Assembly: GCA_018433245.1 (NCBI GenBank)
Contig: JAHDRN010000007.1
Span: 186,001-250,000, forward strand
Length of the DNA: 64,000 nt
Origin: Candidatus Proruminimicrobium quisquiliarum
Lineage (GTDB): Bacteria; Elusimicrobiota; Endomicrobiia; Endomicrobiales; Endomicrobiaceae
Direction: 5' to 3'
In this document: positions 45,736 through 55,228 of the stretch, piece after piece
Layout of the letters: every line of letters starts with the position of its first letter
Numbering within the stretch: the first letter of the stretch is position 1
The notes under the pieces: generated by a model
Told to the model about the DNA's origin: nothing
The model's database searches: none
Seen by the model: the letters and a program-made list of their open reading frames with translations, nothing else
Made by a program: the position numbers and the translations under genes

Positions 45736-47127
45736 TTATATATTATTAGAGTAATGCCGCATTGGCTCAACTATTTTAATTGAAGTTTTAGATAATCTCT
45801 CATCCAATCTTTTCAATCTGGATTCCCTAATATCATATGTATTTTGCATATCTTTTGAATTCCAATGATGAGCTTCATAATAATTCAAATCAACAGTATC
45901 AAAGAAACGTAATCTGGCAACATCATGAGTAATAGAACAAAAATTCATATAAATATCCAAAACGTAAGGCGAAATCCTTTCAAGAAAATTCATCGTATCA
46001 TTCCAATCTTTCTCCGTTTCTCCTGGAAATCCAACTATCATGGTAATTACCGTATCTATACCCAAATCCGAAGCATTTTTCAATAAATTTTCTGCTTCTG
46101 CAGATTTAAACGGTTTTGACATTAACTTTAAAACATTATCAGAACCACTTTCTATCCCGAATCTTAAATGTGTAAAACCTGCTTTCTTAATTTTCTTTAA
46201 AAATTCATAATCCATATCTTGTGTAACTTTTGCATTTGCCTTAAAACTAATTTCATTCTTTGTTAAATTTAATGCAATTATTTTATCACATAAATCGGAT
46301 AAAATTTGAGTATCTTGATTACATGCACAATCGTACAATTGGAATTTATATTCTTTTCTATAATATTGTTTAAGTCTCAGTAATATTTCTTCAAATATGT
46401 TATCTGCTGTTCTAGTTCTAAATTTATCCCAGTTATAAAAAACTGTACAAAATTTACATCTCCAACTACATCCTCTGCTAAATAATAAAGGTATTTCTTT
46501 AGAGGTATAATCAAATAAATTTAAATCAGATAAATCAGGGAAATTAATTTTATCAATATCCATTATTTCTTCACGCTGAAAATTATCTATAATTTCACCC
46601 TTATCATTGAAAGAAGTTGTTCCTTTTATATTACACATTGCTTTATTTCTGACTAAATTATCAAAAATTTCCAGTATCGTATTTTCACCTTCTCCCTTTA
46701 CAATAATATCAACTGTATCTTTTGCCAATAATTTATGTAATTTAGGATCACCTGGACCGCCACATATAATGAAAACATCACGTTTTTTTTGTTTTATTAA
46801 TTTTGACAATTTTTTAATTATATTTAAGTTTGACATCCATACAGTAAATCCTATAACATTGATATTATCTTTTATAATATAATCATCTATCCATTTTAAG
46901 AAATATTCAATATGATTATTATAAAATTCTAATTGATTTTCCTCATTATCCATATATTTCATATATTCTTCTTTCAAATTATTTGTTTTTTGGTTTAGAT
47001 CTTCTATTTTAACTGAATAACCTTCTTTTTTTAATGTTGAAGATATATATGGTAATCCTATAGATGGCAATTCTATAGGCATAAAAGGTGCTACTACCAA
47101 CAAACATTTTAATTTAGATTTGTCCAT
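45736..47127 (-). CDS. B12-binding-type radical SAM enzyme at the end of the array
   Basis: The 463-residue protein has an N-terminal Rossmann-like cobalamin-binding-type domain (about 1-160: SIGLPYISSTLKKEGYSV, VIGFTVW, ICGGPGD, VKGEGENT) and a radical-SAM core with C220, C224 and C227 in SRGCSWRCKFC. RFGIESGSDNVLKLMSKPF and IVGFPGET follow. The classic DxHxxG cobalamin ligand is absent (EDLNQ), as in many members of this class. Such enzymes methylate, cyclise or rearrange diverse substrates. It is unrelated in architecture to the SPASM paralogues but lies 8 bases after one, with a strong GGAGAG ribosome site, so it probably acts in the same pathway. Confidence 0.88.
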   Translation of the reverse strand: MDKSKLKCLLVVAPFMPIELPSIGLPYISSTLKKEGYSVKIEDLNQKTNNLKEEYMKYMDNEENQLEFYNNHIEYFLKWIDDYIIKDNINVIGFTVWMSNLNIIKKLSKLIKQKKRDVFIICGGPGDPKLHKLLAKDTVDIIVKGEGENTILEIFDNLVRNKAMCNIKGTTSFNDKGEIIDNFQREEIMDIDKINFPDLSDLNLFDYTSKEIPLLFSRGCSWRCKFCTVFYNWDKFRTRTADNIFEEILLRLKQYYRKEYKFQLYDCACNQDTQILSDLCDKIIALNLTKNEISFKANAKVTQDMDYEFLKKIKKAGFTHLRFGIESGSDNVLKLMSKPFKSAEAENLLKNASDLGIDTVITMIVGFPGETEKDWNDTMNFLERISPYVLDIYMNFCSITHDVARLRFFDTVDLNYYEAHHWNSKDMQNTYDIRESRLKRLDERLSKTSIKIVEPMRHYSNNI

Positions 47128-47135
47128 ACTCTCTC

Positions 47136-48455
47136 CTATAGGTTATTGCTCCACCAAAATAAATTAGGGTTTATTATATTTTTTAAAGATTTACTGTGAG
47201 TTATTCCGGTGATGCAATTTTTAGCACATCTTGAATGGTAAGAATTATCTGATATTACTTTTCTGTATTCCTGCATAACTTTGCCATTCCAAACATCTGG
47301 AAGTTTATCTCTGTCTATATTGCCAGCAGATTTATTTCTGTCGCAAAAACATTCCGGATTTATTGTACCATCCGAATCTATAAAAATTTTCTGCCACGGG
47401 ATATGGCATAAGAGACGATTTTCAGAAATATTTTCAATTTGAGAATTTTTTGTTTCATTTGCGCCGTTTGAAACGACATTATCCGAAACTGTTATGCATT
47501 CGCTTTCAGAGTTAAAACACGGCAGACAATCAAAAAGTTCTATTCCGAAATTCTTACATTTTGCGGCCAATTTTCCTTTTATATCAGTTATTTTTCTTTC
47601 AAATTCAATATTTTTATTATAATGAAATATATTTTCATCGGAAATAAAATCAGGGCCGAAGGCATTAACGCACAATTTCGTAAATCCATATTCCCTTGCA
47701 AATTCCGGAAAAAATTCTATTTGTTCAATATTTTTTTTCATAACCAAAACATTTAATCCCAAATTTGTAAAATTACCGAAAAATTCTGATCTTATCCGTT
47801 TTAAGATATTGAGATTATTAATAAGAGTTTCAAACTTTCCTCCTATTCTGACAGATTCGTAAATTTCTTTAGTAATTCCTTCTACGGATATATAAAGGTC
47901 AACATTATATTTAACAAGTTTAGTTATGATGTTTTCGTTTAAAAGAAGCCCATTCGTAACTATTTCCTGACAAACGTTGTTTCTTCCTGCATGGTCCATA
48001 AGTTCTTCAAAGCGTTTATAAAGAAATACTTCTCCGCCTTGCCATTTTACAGTTTCCAAATAAGGCATAAGTTCAACAATTTCATCAATTGCATGTTCCG
48101 GCAATTCCCATTGATTTTTTATTATCCTGCACATTATGCACTTAACATTACACAGAGTTGTCACAACACAATAGAGTACTCTTGCTTTTGATTTTAAGAT
48201 TGTTTTTCTTTCTGCTATTTCAGATTCATTTAATAGAATATTGTCAAATCGCTTTTTTATCTCTAACGGTACTTCTATTGTCTTAACGTTATCAATTATA
48301 CTAATAACTTTTTGGACATCACCTTCTATATTTCTTTTCTGTATATCTACAATTATTTTATTTATTAGTTTTTGCAAGGATTTTTCATAATCTTTAGCTG
48401 TTTTATATCCTTTTTCTAAATCACTCTTCAAATTCAAGTATTCATTATAATACAC
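47136..48455 (-). CDS. Radical SAM/SPASM-like array protein J
   Basis: A 439-residue paralogue starting at GTG 48455 (CGGAG 7 bases upstream). Residues 1-75 are helical without clear TPR units. The linker LLNESEIAERKTILKSK leads to cluster cysteines C102, C106, C109 (CNVKCIMC). VKWQGGEVFLYKRF, EIVTNGLLLNE and YISVEGITKEIYE follow. The C-terminal Cys module reads C, 12 residues, G, 5 residues, CxC, then CxxxC, a reduced SPASM pattern for an extra Fe-S cluster. A short polar insert precedes it. It is closely related to the next gene upstream (same spacing residue by residue around the core), so the two come from a recent duplication. Substrate unknown. Confidence 0.88.
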   Translation of the reverse strand: MYYNEYLNLKSDLEKGYKTAKDYEKSLQKLINKIIVDIQKRNIEGDVQKVISIIDNVKTIEVPLEIKKRFDNILLNESEIAERKTILKSKARVLYCVVTTLCNVKCIMCRIIKNQWELPEHAIDEIVELMPYLETVKWQGGEVFLYKRFEELMDHAGRNNVCQEIVTNGLLLNENIITKLVKYNVDLYISVEGITKEIYESVRIGGKFETLINNLNILKRIRSEFFGNFTNLGLNVLVMKKNIEQIEFFPEFAREYGFTKLCVNAFGPDFISDENIFHYNKNIEFERKITDIKGKLAAKCKNFGIELFDCLPCFNSESECITVSDNVVSNGANETKNSQIENISENRLLCHIPWQKIFIDSDGTINPECFCDRNKSAGNIDRDKLPDVWNGKVMQEYRKVISDNSYHSRCAKNCITGITHSKSLKNIINPNLFWWSNNL

Positions 48456-48479
48456 AATTAAACTCCGAAAATTTTATTC

Positions 48480-49787
48480 TCAAAATTCCCACCAAAATAA
48501 GTTTGTATTAATTACATCCTTTAAAACTTTAGACGGAATTCTTCCTTCAGTACAGTCGCTTTTACAAATTACATACTGATCACCATTTATTATTTTTTGT
48601 CTATATGCCTGCATATTATCATTATTCCATATTTCGTCAATTTTATTTTTTGAGATATTACCTATTGAATATTCTCTTTTACATAAACACTCAGGCATTA
48701 TCGTACCATCTGAGTCTATAAAAATTTTTCTCCACGGAGCGTGACAAAGAAGTAATGTTTTTGTAACATTTTCAACTTCACCTTTTGTATCTTCTTTTTT
48801 TACACTCTCCTCTTTTTTGTCCGATGGAATTTCATTCATTATTCTATAACTAGGCAAACTATCAACAAGTTCTATATTCATATATTTACATTTTTCGAAT
48901 AATTTTTCTTTTATATTCATTATTTTGTATTTAAATTTATCGCTTTTGTTATAGTGAAAAATATTTTCTTGAGAAACAAAATCAGGACCAAATGGATTTA
49001 CACATAATCTTGTAAATCCATATTCAGCTGCAAATTCCGGAAAAAACTCTATTTGTTCTATATTGCTTTTCATTACCAGAACATTCAATCTCAAATGTGA
49101 TTTTCTTAATCTATTGTTTAATTTAATTTTTTTTAGCAATTTTATATTATCAATTAATTTATCAAAATTTGCACCAACTCTTATGTATTCATATACATCT
49201 TTGGTAAGACCGTCAATAGAAATGCCCAAATCAACATTATACTCCACTAATTTATGAATATTTTTCTCATTTAACAATAATCCGTTTGTAACAATCTCTT
49301 GATTTACTTTATTTAAATTGGCTGAATCCATCAATTTTTCAAAATGTTTGTAAAAAAAAACCTCTCCGCCCTGCCACATTACATTTTCCAAATAAGGCAT
49401 AAGTTCTATAATTTCTTCAATTGCCCGTTCCGGTAACTCCCACTTATGTTTTTCAATATCACACATTATACATTTAATATTACAAAAGCTTGTTACAGCA
49501 CAATAAAGACGTCTGATTTTAGATTTTAAAACTGTTTTTCTTTCGGCTATTTCATATTCATTTAACAAAATATTATCAAAACGTTTTTGTATTCCGGAAG
49601 GGACCTTTATATTTTTAACATCATTAAATATTTCAATTACTCTTTTAGTGTCACTTTCAATATTTTTTTCTTGAATATCAATAATTATTTTGTTCACTAA
49701 TTTTTGCAAATCTCTTTCATAATCATACGGATTTTTATATCCTTTCTCCAAATCTCTTTTTAAATTTATATACTCGTCATGATACAT
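48480..49787 (-). CDS. Radical SAM/SPASM-like array protein I
   Basis: Starting at ATG 49787 it is 435 residues. This start aligns with the N-terminus of the downstream twin (both begin MY, two residues, EY); an upstream GTG at 49826 would add 13 residues inside a small inverted repeat. Cluster cysteines are C102, C106, C109, the same numbers as in the twin. VMWQGGEVFFYKHF, EIVTNGLLLNE and GISIDGLTKDVYE are present. A Lys/Glu-rich insert precedes the SPASM-like CHAPW module with CLC and CKSDC. Likely activates a hydrogen on a peptide or other substrate by the deoxyadenosyl radical. Confidence 0.88.
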   Translation of the reverse strand: MYHDEYINLKRDLEKGYKNPYDYERDLQKLVNKIIIDIQEKNIESDTKRVIEIFNDVKNIKVPSGIQKRFDNILLNEYEIAERKTVLKSKIRRLYCAVTSFCNIKCIMCDIEKHKWELPERAIEEIIELMPYLENVMWQGGEVFFYKHFEKLMDSANLNKVNQEIVTNGLLLNEKNIHKLVEYNVDLGISIDGLTKDVYEYIRVGANFDKLIDNIKLLKKIKLNNRLRKSHLRLNVLVMKSNIEQIEFFPEFAAEYGFTRLCVNPFGPDFVSQENIFHYNKSDKFKYKIMNIKEKLFEKCKYMNIELVDSLPSYRIMNEIPSDKKEESVKKEDTKGEVENVTKTLLLCHAPWRKIFIDSDGTIMPECLCKREYSIGNISKNKIDEIWNNDNMQAYRQKIINGDQYVICKSDCTEGRIPSKVLKDVINTNLFWWEF

Positions 49788-49806
49788 GTTAATATATTTC
49801 TCCTGT

Positions 49807-49826
49807 GTGAACCACAAAAAGTTCAC
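49807..49826. repeat. Short inverted repeat between array genes H and I
   Basis: GTGAAC (49807-49812) and GTTCAC (49821-49826) form perfect 6-base arms around an 8-base loop in the 45-base gap. It may fold in the mRNA just before the ribosome site of gene I and affect its translation. It could equally be chance. Confidence 0.35.
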
Positions 49827-49832
49827 ATTTGT

Positions 49833-51812
49833 TCAACAATTTAATGATTTACATGATCCACACCATTTTTCTGCACAAGCTCCTATTAAATCTTTTCTTA
49901 CATTCTGTATTTTTAAAGAATTCCATATTTTCAATATATCACAAGAATTTATATTACCCAAAAGTAATGGTTGCCCGCACGAAAAACTTGGCATTATCGA
50001 GCCGTTTTCTGTAATTGCTATATATTTCCACGGAGCCTGACAAAAAGTATTTTTAGGTTCAAGAACGTGATTGCAATAATCGTCTTTGAAACATGCACTA
50101 TTAACAGTATTTTTTTTCTCTATTTTGGGCAAATAAGAGATAAATTTAATTTTTGTATTTATTAATTCTTTTGATAAACGTTCAACAGTCTGATTAATTT
50201 TTTTGATTCTATTGTTATATTCAACAAGTTCAATACCATTTTCTTTAAAAAATATATTTTCCTTATAAAAAAAATTATTATCTTTTAATTTTTTTAAAGG
50301 AGAAAGAACAACTTCATCTATTTTATTTTTAATTGCAAATTCAGGAATAATATGCATTTGATTGATATTAGCATTCATAACGGTTGTATACATTTTCAAT
50401 CTATTCTGATTTGTTCTGTGTTTGTTAAACATAGACATAAATTCCTGCATCTTATCAAAACCGTTAACCCCTCTTATATACTCATATGTATCAGCGTCAA
50501 ATCCGTCAGCTGAAACTGCTATATTCATATCGCCATGCATTACTTCTTTAAGCAAATTTTCGTCCCAATTTATCCCGTTTGTTATAATATGTTGGCTGAC
50601 ATTATATTTTCTCGCGATATTGACAAGCTCTCTGAATTTCTTATAAAATCGGACTTCTCCGCCCTGCCATGTAACACTGTCGGAATATTTTAATAGTTTC
50701 GCAATATTATTAAATCCTGTATCAGTTAATTCCCATTTTACATCCTTATTTATACTGCACATTTTACATTGAGAATTACATTCGTTTGTTAATAACACTT
50801 GAATAACTCTAGGTTTTGATTTTAAAGTTATTTTTTTTTCGGTCCATTCCATTTCATTTATTATAGAATTTTTTATATTAAAATTTTTTCTGTCTCTCTG
50901 TTGTTTTAAAATCTTAATATAAATATCATCTTTAATTTTATAATTTTTTTGTCTGGCTGAAACCAATATTTGAAGCAATAAAGAGTTTGTTTTTTTTATA
51001 AAATTAGGATCATTTTTTAAATATTTTATTTTAATAAGTTTAGAATAATATAAAAGCATTGAATCTATATCAAGCCCGTCAAAACTATCTATATTATCTG
51101 TATTTAACCTGATTAAATTATTCACAACATAATCTACAAGATTTCTTTTGTCTTTCAATTCTAACAAACTTATGTTTTTATATGCTTCTTTATATTTTTG
51201 TTGAAAAGTTAAAGAATCTATATACATTTTATTTATTTCCGAATTAAACGGATCCGACAAAATAATATTTTTTAAAAATTTTTCTTCTTTATTTAATTCA
51301 TTTTGTTGTCTGTAGTGTAAACTTATATCTCTGGCTATATTAGTCTTTTCCTCTGTTTCCAATTCATTTATATTATCTATTACAATTTCAAACCATTCTT
51401 TCTTATCATTATCCGTTAATTTTTCATTAAAAATCTTATTATAAAATACTTCTTTCACAATCCATGTAATAGTTTTTTCTTTTTTATCTTTGTTTTTTAA
51501 TATTGTTTTTATCAAATTCATTGTTCTTCTTAATTTAGTAGTTTTATTTAGAAAAATGAAACATTTGCAAAAACCAATCCATGCGTGAATATTGGAATTA
51601 TCAATTTGCAATACTTTTTCAAAATATTCACTTGCCTCAATAAATTTACATTCTCCCGATAAAAGTTGGCCCATTTCTAAGATAACAGATATATTTTGTT
51701 TATATTTTTCATCAGAGAATATTTTAGATAACAATTGCTTTGACATTAAGAATTTGCCTTCTTTATTATATTGTCTTATAATTTCTAATTCTTTTTCTAT
51801 TGTTATTATCAT
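49833..51812 (-). CDS. Helical-repeat radical SAM/SPASM-like array protein H
   Basis: A 659-residue protein. Residues 1-330 are helical with TPR-like units (for example ECKFIEASEYFEKVLQID near 54-71 and KEAYKNISLLEL). The linker NEMEW, then KSKPR leads to C345, C349, C352 (CNSQCKMC). VTWQGGEVRFYKKF, HIITNGINWDE and AVSADGFDADTYEYIRG follow. The C-terminal module begins CQAPW but the first Cys of the CxC pair is Phe (SFSC), and the end has WCGSCKSLNC, so its auxiliary cluster ligands differ from the paralogues. This is one of the most AT-rich genes in the window: line 51001-51060 has only 7 G or C. Confidence 0.86.
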   Translation of the reverse strand: MIITIEKELEIIRQYNKEGKFLMSKQLLSKIFSDEKYKQNISVILEMGQLLSGECKFIEASEYFEKVLQIDNSNIHAWIGFCKCFIFLNKTTKLRRTMNLIKTILKNKDKKEKTITWIVKEVFYNKIFNEKLTDNDKKEWFEIVIDNINELETEEKTNIARDISLHYRQQNELNKEEKFLKNIILSDPFNSEINKMYIDSLTFQQKYKEAYKNISLLELKDKRNLVDYVVNNLIRLNTDNIDSFDGLDIDSMLLYYSKLIKIKYLKNDPNFIKKTNSLLLQILVSARQKNYKIKDDIYIKILKQQRDRKNFNIKNSIINEMEWTEKKITLKSKPRVIQVLLTNECNSQCKMCSINKDVKWELTDTGFNNIAKLLKYSDSVTWQGGEVRFYKKFRELVNIARKYNVSQHIITNGINWDENLLKEVMHGDMNIAVSADGFDADTYEYIRGVNGFDKMQEFMSMFNKHRTNQNRLKMYTTVMNANINQMHIIPEFAIKNKIDEVVLSPLKKLKDNNFFYKENIFFKENGIELVEYNNRIKKINQTVERLSKELINTKIKFISYLPKIEKKNTVNSACFKDDYCNHVLEPKNTFCQAPWKYIAITENGSIMPSFSCGQPLLLGNINSCDILKIWNSLKIQNVRKDLIGACAEKWCGSCKSLNC

Positions 51813-51834
51813 AAATATATTCTACAAAAATTTA

Positions 51835-53325
51835 TTACATATTTTTTAAATAAAGATTTGATATTCTACCATTTTTACAATCCAAAGCGCATTTTTCATC
51901 AAATCCGTTATTAATTATATTTTTTCTTATTTGCACTATTTTATCATTATTCCAGATATCATCTATTTTTTCTTCATTTATATTACCTACTATCAAATTT
52001 TCGCAATTACAATTATTTCTTACAAATCCGCCTATATCAATCTGAAGACTCTGCCAAGGCATATAACAACAAAATTTTTGTTCTTTTCTTTCATTTCTAT
52101 TTTGGTATTCGCAAATACCGGAAACATTTTCAAATTCAGGCAACCAAGCTTCATATGAAATATCCGCTTTTTTAAATTTTTCAGACAATATTTTTGAATT
52201 TTTTATCACATTTTTTAATATATCTGAATCATCATTATGATAAATAAAATTTTCTTCGCTTATAGAATCATGACCTAATGTATTAACATGGACATGATTA
52301 AAACCATATTTTATGACAAAATCATATAAATCACTTAACTGCCTGTAATTACTTTTCATGACTAAAAATTTTAAACCGTATTTAATATAAACGTTAGAAC
52401 TTTTTTGAATATTTTTTATAATTTCCAAATTATTAATTAATTGTTTAAAGTTTCCGCCACAATGAATTAATTCATAAATCTGTTCTGTTAAACCATGAAT
52501 CGAAATATTTAATTCCATACCGTTATTTATTACTTTCTTGATTCTTTCTTCATTTAGAAGAAGACCGTTGGTAGAAACAACTTGGTTAACGTTATATTTG
52601 CCCGCTTCTGCTATTAAATCATCTATCCCTTGGTAAAGGAAGGGTTCTCCGCCGTGCCAAATAACTTTTTGCAATGTTGGGAATAAATGATAAATTTCAT
52701 GTAATTTATCATTTGGAAAATCCCAGTGATTTAAAGGTACTTTACACATTTTACATCTGATATTACATTTACTCGTCATTGAAATTATTAACACTCTTGG
52801 TTTGGATTTTAAGACAAACTCTTTATTTAAAATCTCTAATTCATTAGTAAGAATATTTTTTAATTTACAATCTTCTATACATTCTTTACATATTTCCAAT
52901 ATCTTTACTATTTTGTTTATGTTATATTGATCATCACTTTCTTTATATTTAAATAATTTTCTAAATAAAAAATTTATTAAATCAGACACATCATTTTTAA
53001 ATTTTTCTTTATAAGAAATTATTTTTTTTGCATATAAACCAACCTCATCATAATCTTCAAGATTACATAAAACTCGCAACATTGCCCGTATGGCATATAC
53101 ATTATCTTCATCTATATCTAAAACTTTTTTAAACCATATTTTTGAATCACTGAAATTTTCACTGGCCAAATAAATTTGTCCCATTTCCAAAATAACCATT
53201 TTGTTTTCAGCATTTTCTTTATCTTTTATGATTATATTCATCATATTCAATGCTTTGTCCAAAGATTTATTTTTTATATGTTCTCTTACTTCTTCCACTT
53301 TTTTATTTAATTCATGCAATTCCAT
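51835..53325 (-). CDS. Helical-repeat radical SAM/SPASM-like array protein G
   Basis: The 496-residue product has TPR-like helices over residues 1-155 (EMGQIYLASENFSDSKIWF near 47-65). After NELEI and KSKPR come C187, C191, C194 (CNIRCKMC). It is the only array member with the canonical proline of the GGEP motif (IWHGGEPFLYQG) and with His in place of Gln before it. NISIHGLTEQIYELIHCGG replaces the usual ISVDG segment. SPASM-like cysteines CYMPW, NCNC and CALDC are complete. The start ATG 53325 has AAGGAT upstream. These differences suggest a different substrate or reaction geometry. Confidence 0.87.
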   Translation of the reverse strand: MELHELNKKVEEVREHIKNKSLDKALNMMNIIIKDKENAENKMVILEMGQIYLASENFSDSKIWFKKVLDIDEDNVYAIRAMLRVLCNLEDYDEVGLYAKKIISYKEKFKNDVSDLINFLFRKLFKYKESDDQYNINKIVKILEICKECIEDCKLKNILTNELEILNKEFVLKSKPRVLIISMTSKCNIRCKMCKVPLNHWDFPNDKLHEIYHLFPTLQKVIWHGGEPFLYQGIDDLIAEAGKYNVNQVVSTNGLLLNEERIKKVINNGMELNISIHGLTEQIYELIHCGGNFKQLINNLEIIKNIQKSSNVYIKYGLKFLVMKSNYRQLSDLYDFVIKYGFNHVHVNTLGHDSISEENFIYHNDDSDILKNVIKNSKILSEKFKKADISYEAWLPEFENVSGICEYQNRNERKEQKFCCYMPWQSLQIDIGGFVRNNCNCENLIVGNINEEKIDDIWNNDKIVQIRKNIINNGFDEKCALDCKNGRISNLYLKNM

Positions 53326-53333
53326 AAATATCC

Positions 53334-55196
53334 TTATAATAATTTAAGGTGAAACTCTGTTATTCTCCCTAATATACAATTTTCATTACACAAAGATTCG
53401 CATCTGTTATTTATTATAGTTGTTCTGTAAATTTGCATTTTTTCATTATTCCATAATTTTTCTATTGTTTCATTTCCAAGATGCCCTATATTTTTTTCTA
53501 TAAAACACTGACAATCAGGTCTTACAGAACCGTCAAAATCAAAAGTTAAACTATACCACGGCAGATGACAAAGCATTTTAGAGAAATTTTCCGGCATATT
53601 CTCGTTGTTTTCTTTTATATTATTTTTTTCATTTTGTTTTTTTTCTTTCCCGTTCTCTTCAAAACCTTGAGATTCAACATTCAATTTCTGTTCCGAAAAA
53701 TCTCCGTGTTTGTCGTATAACTTAATATCCTGTTCGGTAAGAGCCGTTGTCTTAATCCGGCTTTCAATTCTGATGCCGAATTGTTTTGCTTTCTTTTCTG
53801 CCAATAACATTTGAAAAGAAAGTTCTTTAATATCATCCGGGAAATTATTGGTAAAAATATCCTGTTCTTTTTTTATATTGTTTTCTTTCTCCGTAGGATT
53901 TTTAGGTATATAATCTATAGGCATAAAACAAATAAAATCAAATCTGTATTTATGGGCAAAATCAACAAACAATGACAAAGTTCTAAAATTTTCATTCATC
54001 ACAACAACATTCATATTTAATATTACTTTATTTTTTATTTTGTCTCGGATTGCATTTAACATATTTATGTTATCCGTCAATCTTTCAAAACTTGCGCCTC
54101 TTCTTATTTTCTCATATATATTTTTTGATACTCCGTCTATTGAAACCGTTACTTCTATATTATTTTGAACTATTAATTCCATTGTTTCGTTATCGGCTAA
54201 CTGCAAATTAGTTATCATACTCTGTCTCATATTAGGATATTGCAAAGCTTTTTTTAATATATCTTTGAAATACGGCAAAAACAAAACTTCTCCGCCCTGC
54301 CACATAATTCTTTCCAAATACGGGAACATTGAAATAATTTCTTCCAATCTTTCTTTCGGAAGCTCCCACTTGCTTTTACTTGTCAAACACATTATGCAGG
54401 AAATATTGCATTTATTTGACAAAACAACCATTAAATTTCTCGGTTTACTTTGTAAAACCGTTTTCTTGGATGCAATTTCATATTCATTTAAAAATTTATT
54501 TTTAAAAAAAAGATCATCTTTCATCTTATCTTTGTTTTGCAAATACAGATTGATTGTTTGGTCATACATACCGAGATAATTATAAACTTGGGCGAGAAAG
54601 GCTAAAACCTGTTTATTATCCGGATGACTATTTAAGGCATTTTTATAAATTGCGATTAAACGGCTGTAATCTCCGCCAAAATCATAATTTCCGGGGAACC
54701 GCTGGTATAATTCGGTATAGATATCTTTTAAGAGTTCATCAATATTGTTTAAACCCGACTGTTTTTTAAATTTATTTAACAGATTGATCGCTTTGTCATA
54801 CTCTAGTAAAAATTTATATATTTTTACTAGGTATTCCAAGACAGCCATTAACAAAACTTCTTCACATTTTGATGATTTTAAAATTTTTTCGAGATACAAA
54901 GCTGCAGTTTGTTTTTGATTGGTAATTTCATATATTTTTGCAATTTCAAAATAAATTTCATTCTTATTATAAACTTCTTCAGAATTCACAATTTTCAAAA
55001 AATATTCAAGTGATTTTTCATAATCTCCCATGGAATAATAAACCTTACCTATTTCTCTATGTATATCAAATTTATTTTCTTCTGATAATAGCTGAAAAAG
55101 AAAATCTAAAGCTTCTTTATATTTTTTAGTTTGTATAAAAAAATTAATTTGTTCAAAAACTTTCATATCAATCCATGATAATAAATTATAATTCAT
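53334..55196 (-). CDS. TPR radical SAM/SPASM-like array protein F
   Basis: A 620-residue protein. Residues 12-225 contain about five TPR-like units (YYSMGDYEKSLEYFLKI, AQVYNYLGMYDQTINLYLQ). NEYEIASKKTVLQSKPR leads to C263, C267, C270 (CNISCIMC), then IMWQGGEVLFLPYF and TVSIDGVSKNIYE. A long charged Glu/Lys/Asn insert (about residues 490-540) lies before the SPASM-like CHLPW, CQC and CESLCNENC. ATG 55196 is the first start but has no ribosome site; ATG 55166, with GGA 5 bases upstream, is an alternative. Substrate unknown. Confidence 0.86.
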   Translation of the reverse strand: MNYNLLSWIDMKVFEQINFFIQTKKYKEALDFLFQLLSEENKFDIHREIGKVYYSMGDYEKSLEYFLKIVNSEEVYNKNEIYFEIAKIYEITNQKQTAALYLEKILKSSKCEEVLLMAVLEYLVKIYKFLLEYDKAINLLNKFKKQSGLNNIDELLKDIYTELYQRFPGNYDFGGDYSRLIAIYKNALNSHPDNKQVLAFLAQVYNYLGMYDQTINLYLQNKDKMKDDLFFKNKFLNEYEIASKKTVLQSKPRNLMVVLSNKCNISCIMCLTSKSKWELPKERLEEIISMFPYLERIMWQGGEVLFLPYFKDILKKALQYPNMRQSMITNLQLADNETMELIVQNNIEVTVSIDGVSKNIYEKIRRGASFERLTDNINMLNAIRDKIKNKVILNMNVVVMNENFRTLSLFVDFAHKYRFDFICFMPIDYIPKNPTEKENNIKKEQDIFTNNFPDDIKELSFQMLLAEKKAKQFGIRIESRIKTTALTEQDIKLYDKHGDFSEQKLNVESQGFEENGKEKKQNEKNNIKENNENMPENFSKMLCHLPWYSLTFDFDGSVRPDCQCFIEKNIGHLGNETIEKLWNNEKMQIYRTTIINNRCESLCNENCILGRITEFHLKLL

Positions 55197-55197
55197 A

Positions 55198-55220
55198 AAA
55201 ATAAAATAATATTTTATTTT
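55198..55220. repeat. All-A/T palindrome between array genes E and F
   Basis: AAAATAAAAT (55198-55207) and ATTTTATTTT (55211-55220) are perfect 10-base inverted copies around 3 bases. Being only A-T it folds weakly; it could mark an RNA cleavage site or be chance in very AT-rich DNA. Confidence 0.3.
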
Positions 55221-55228
55221 TAAAATTA

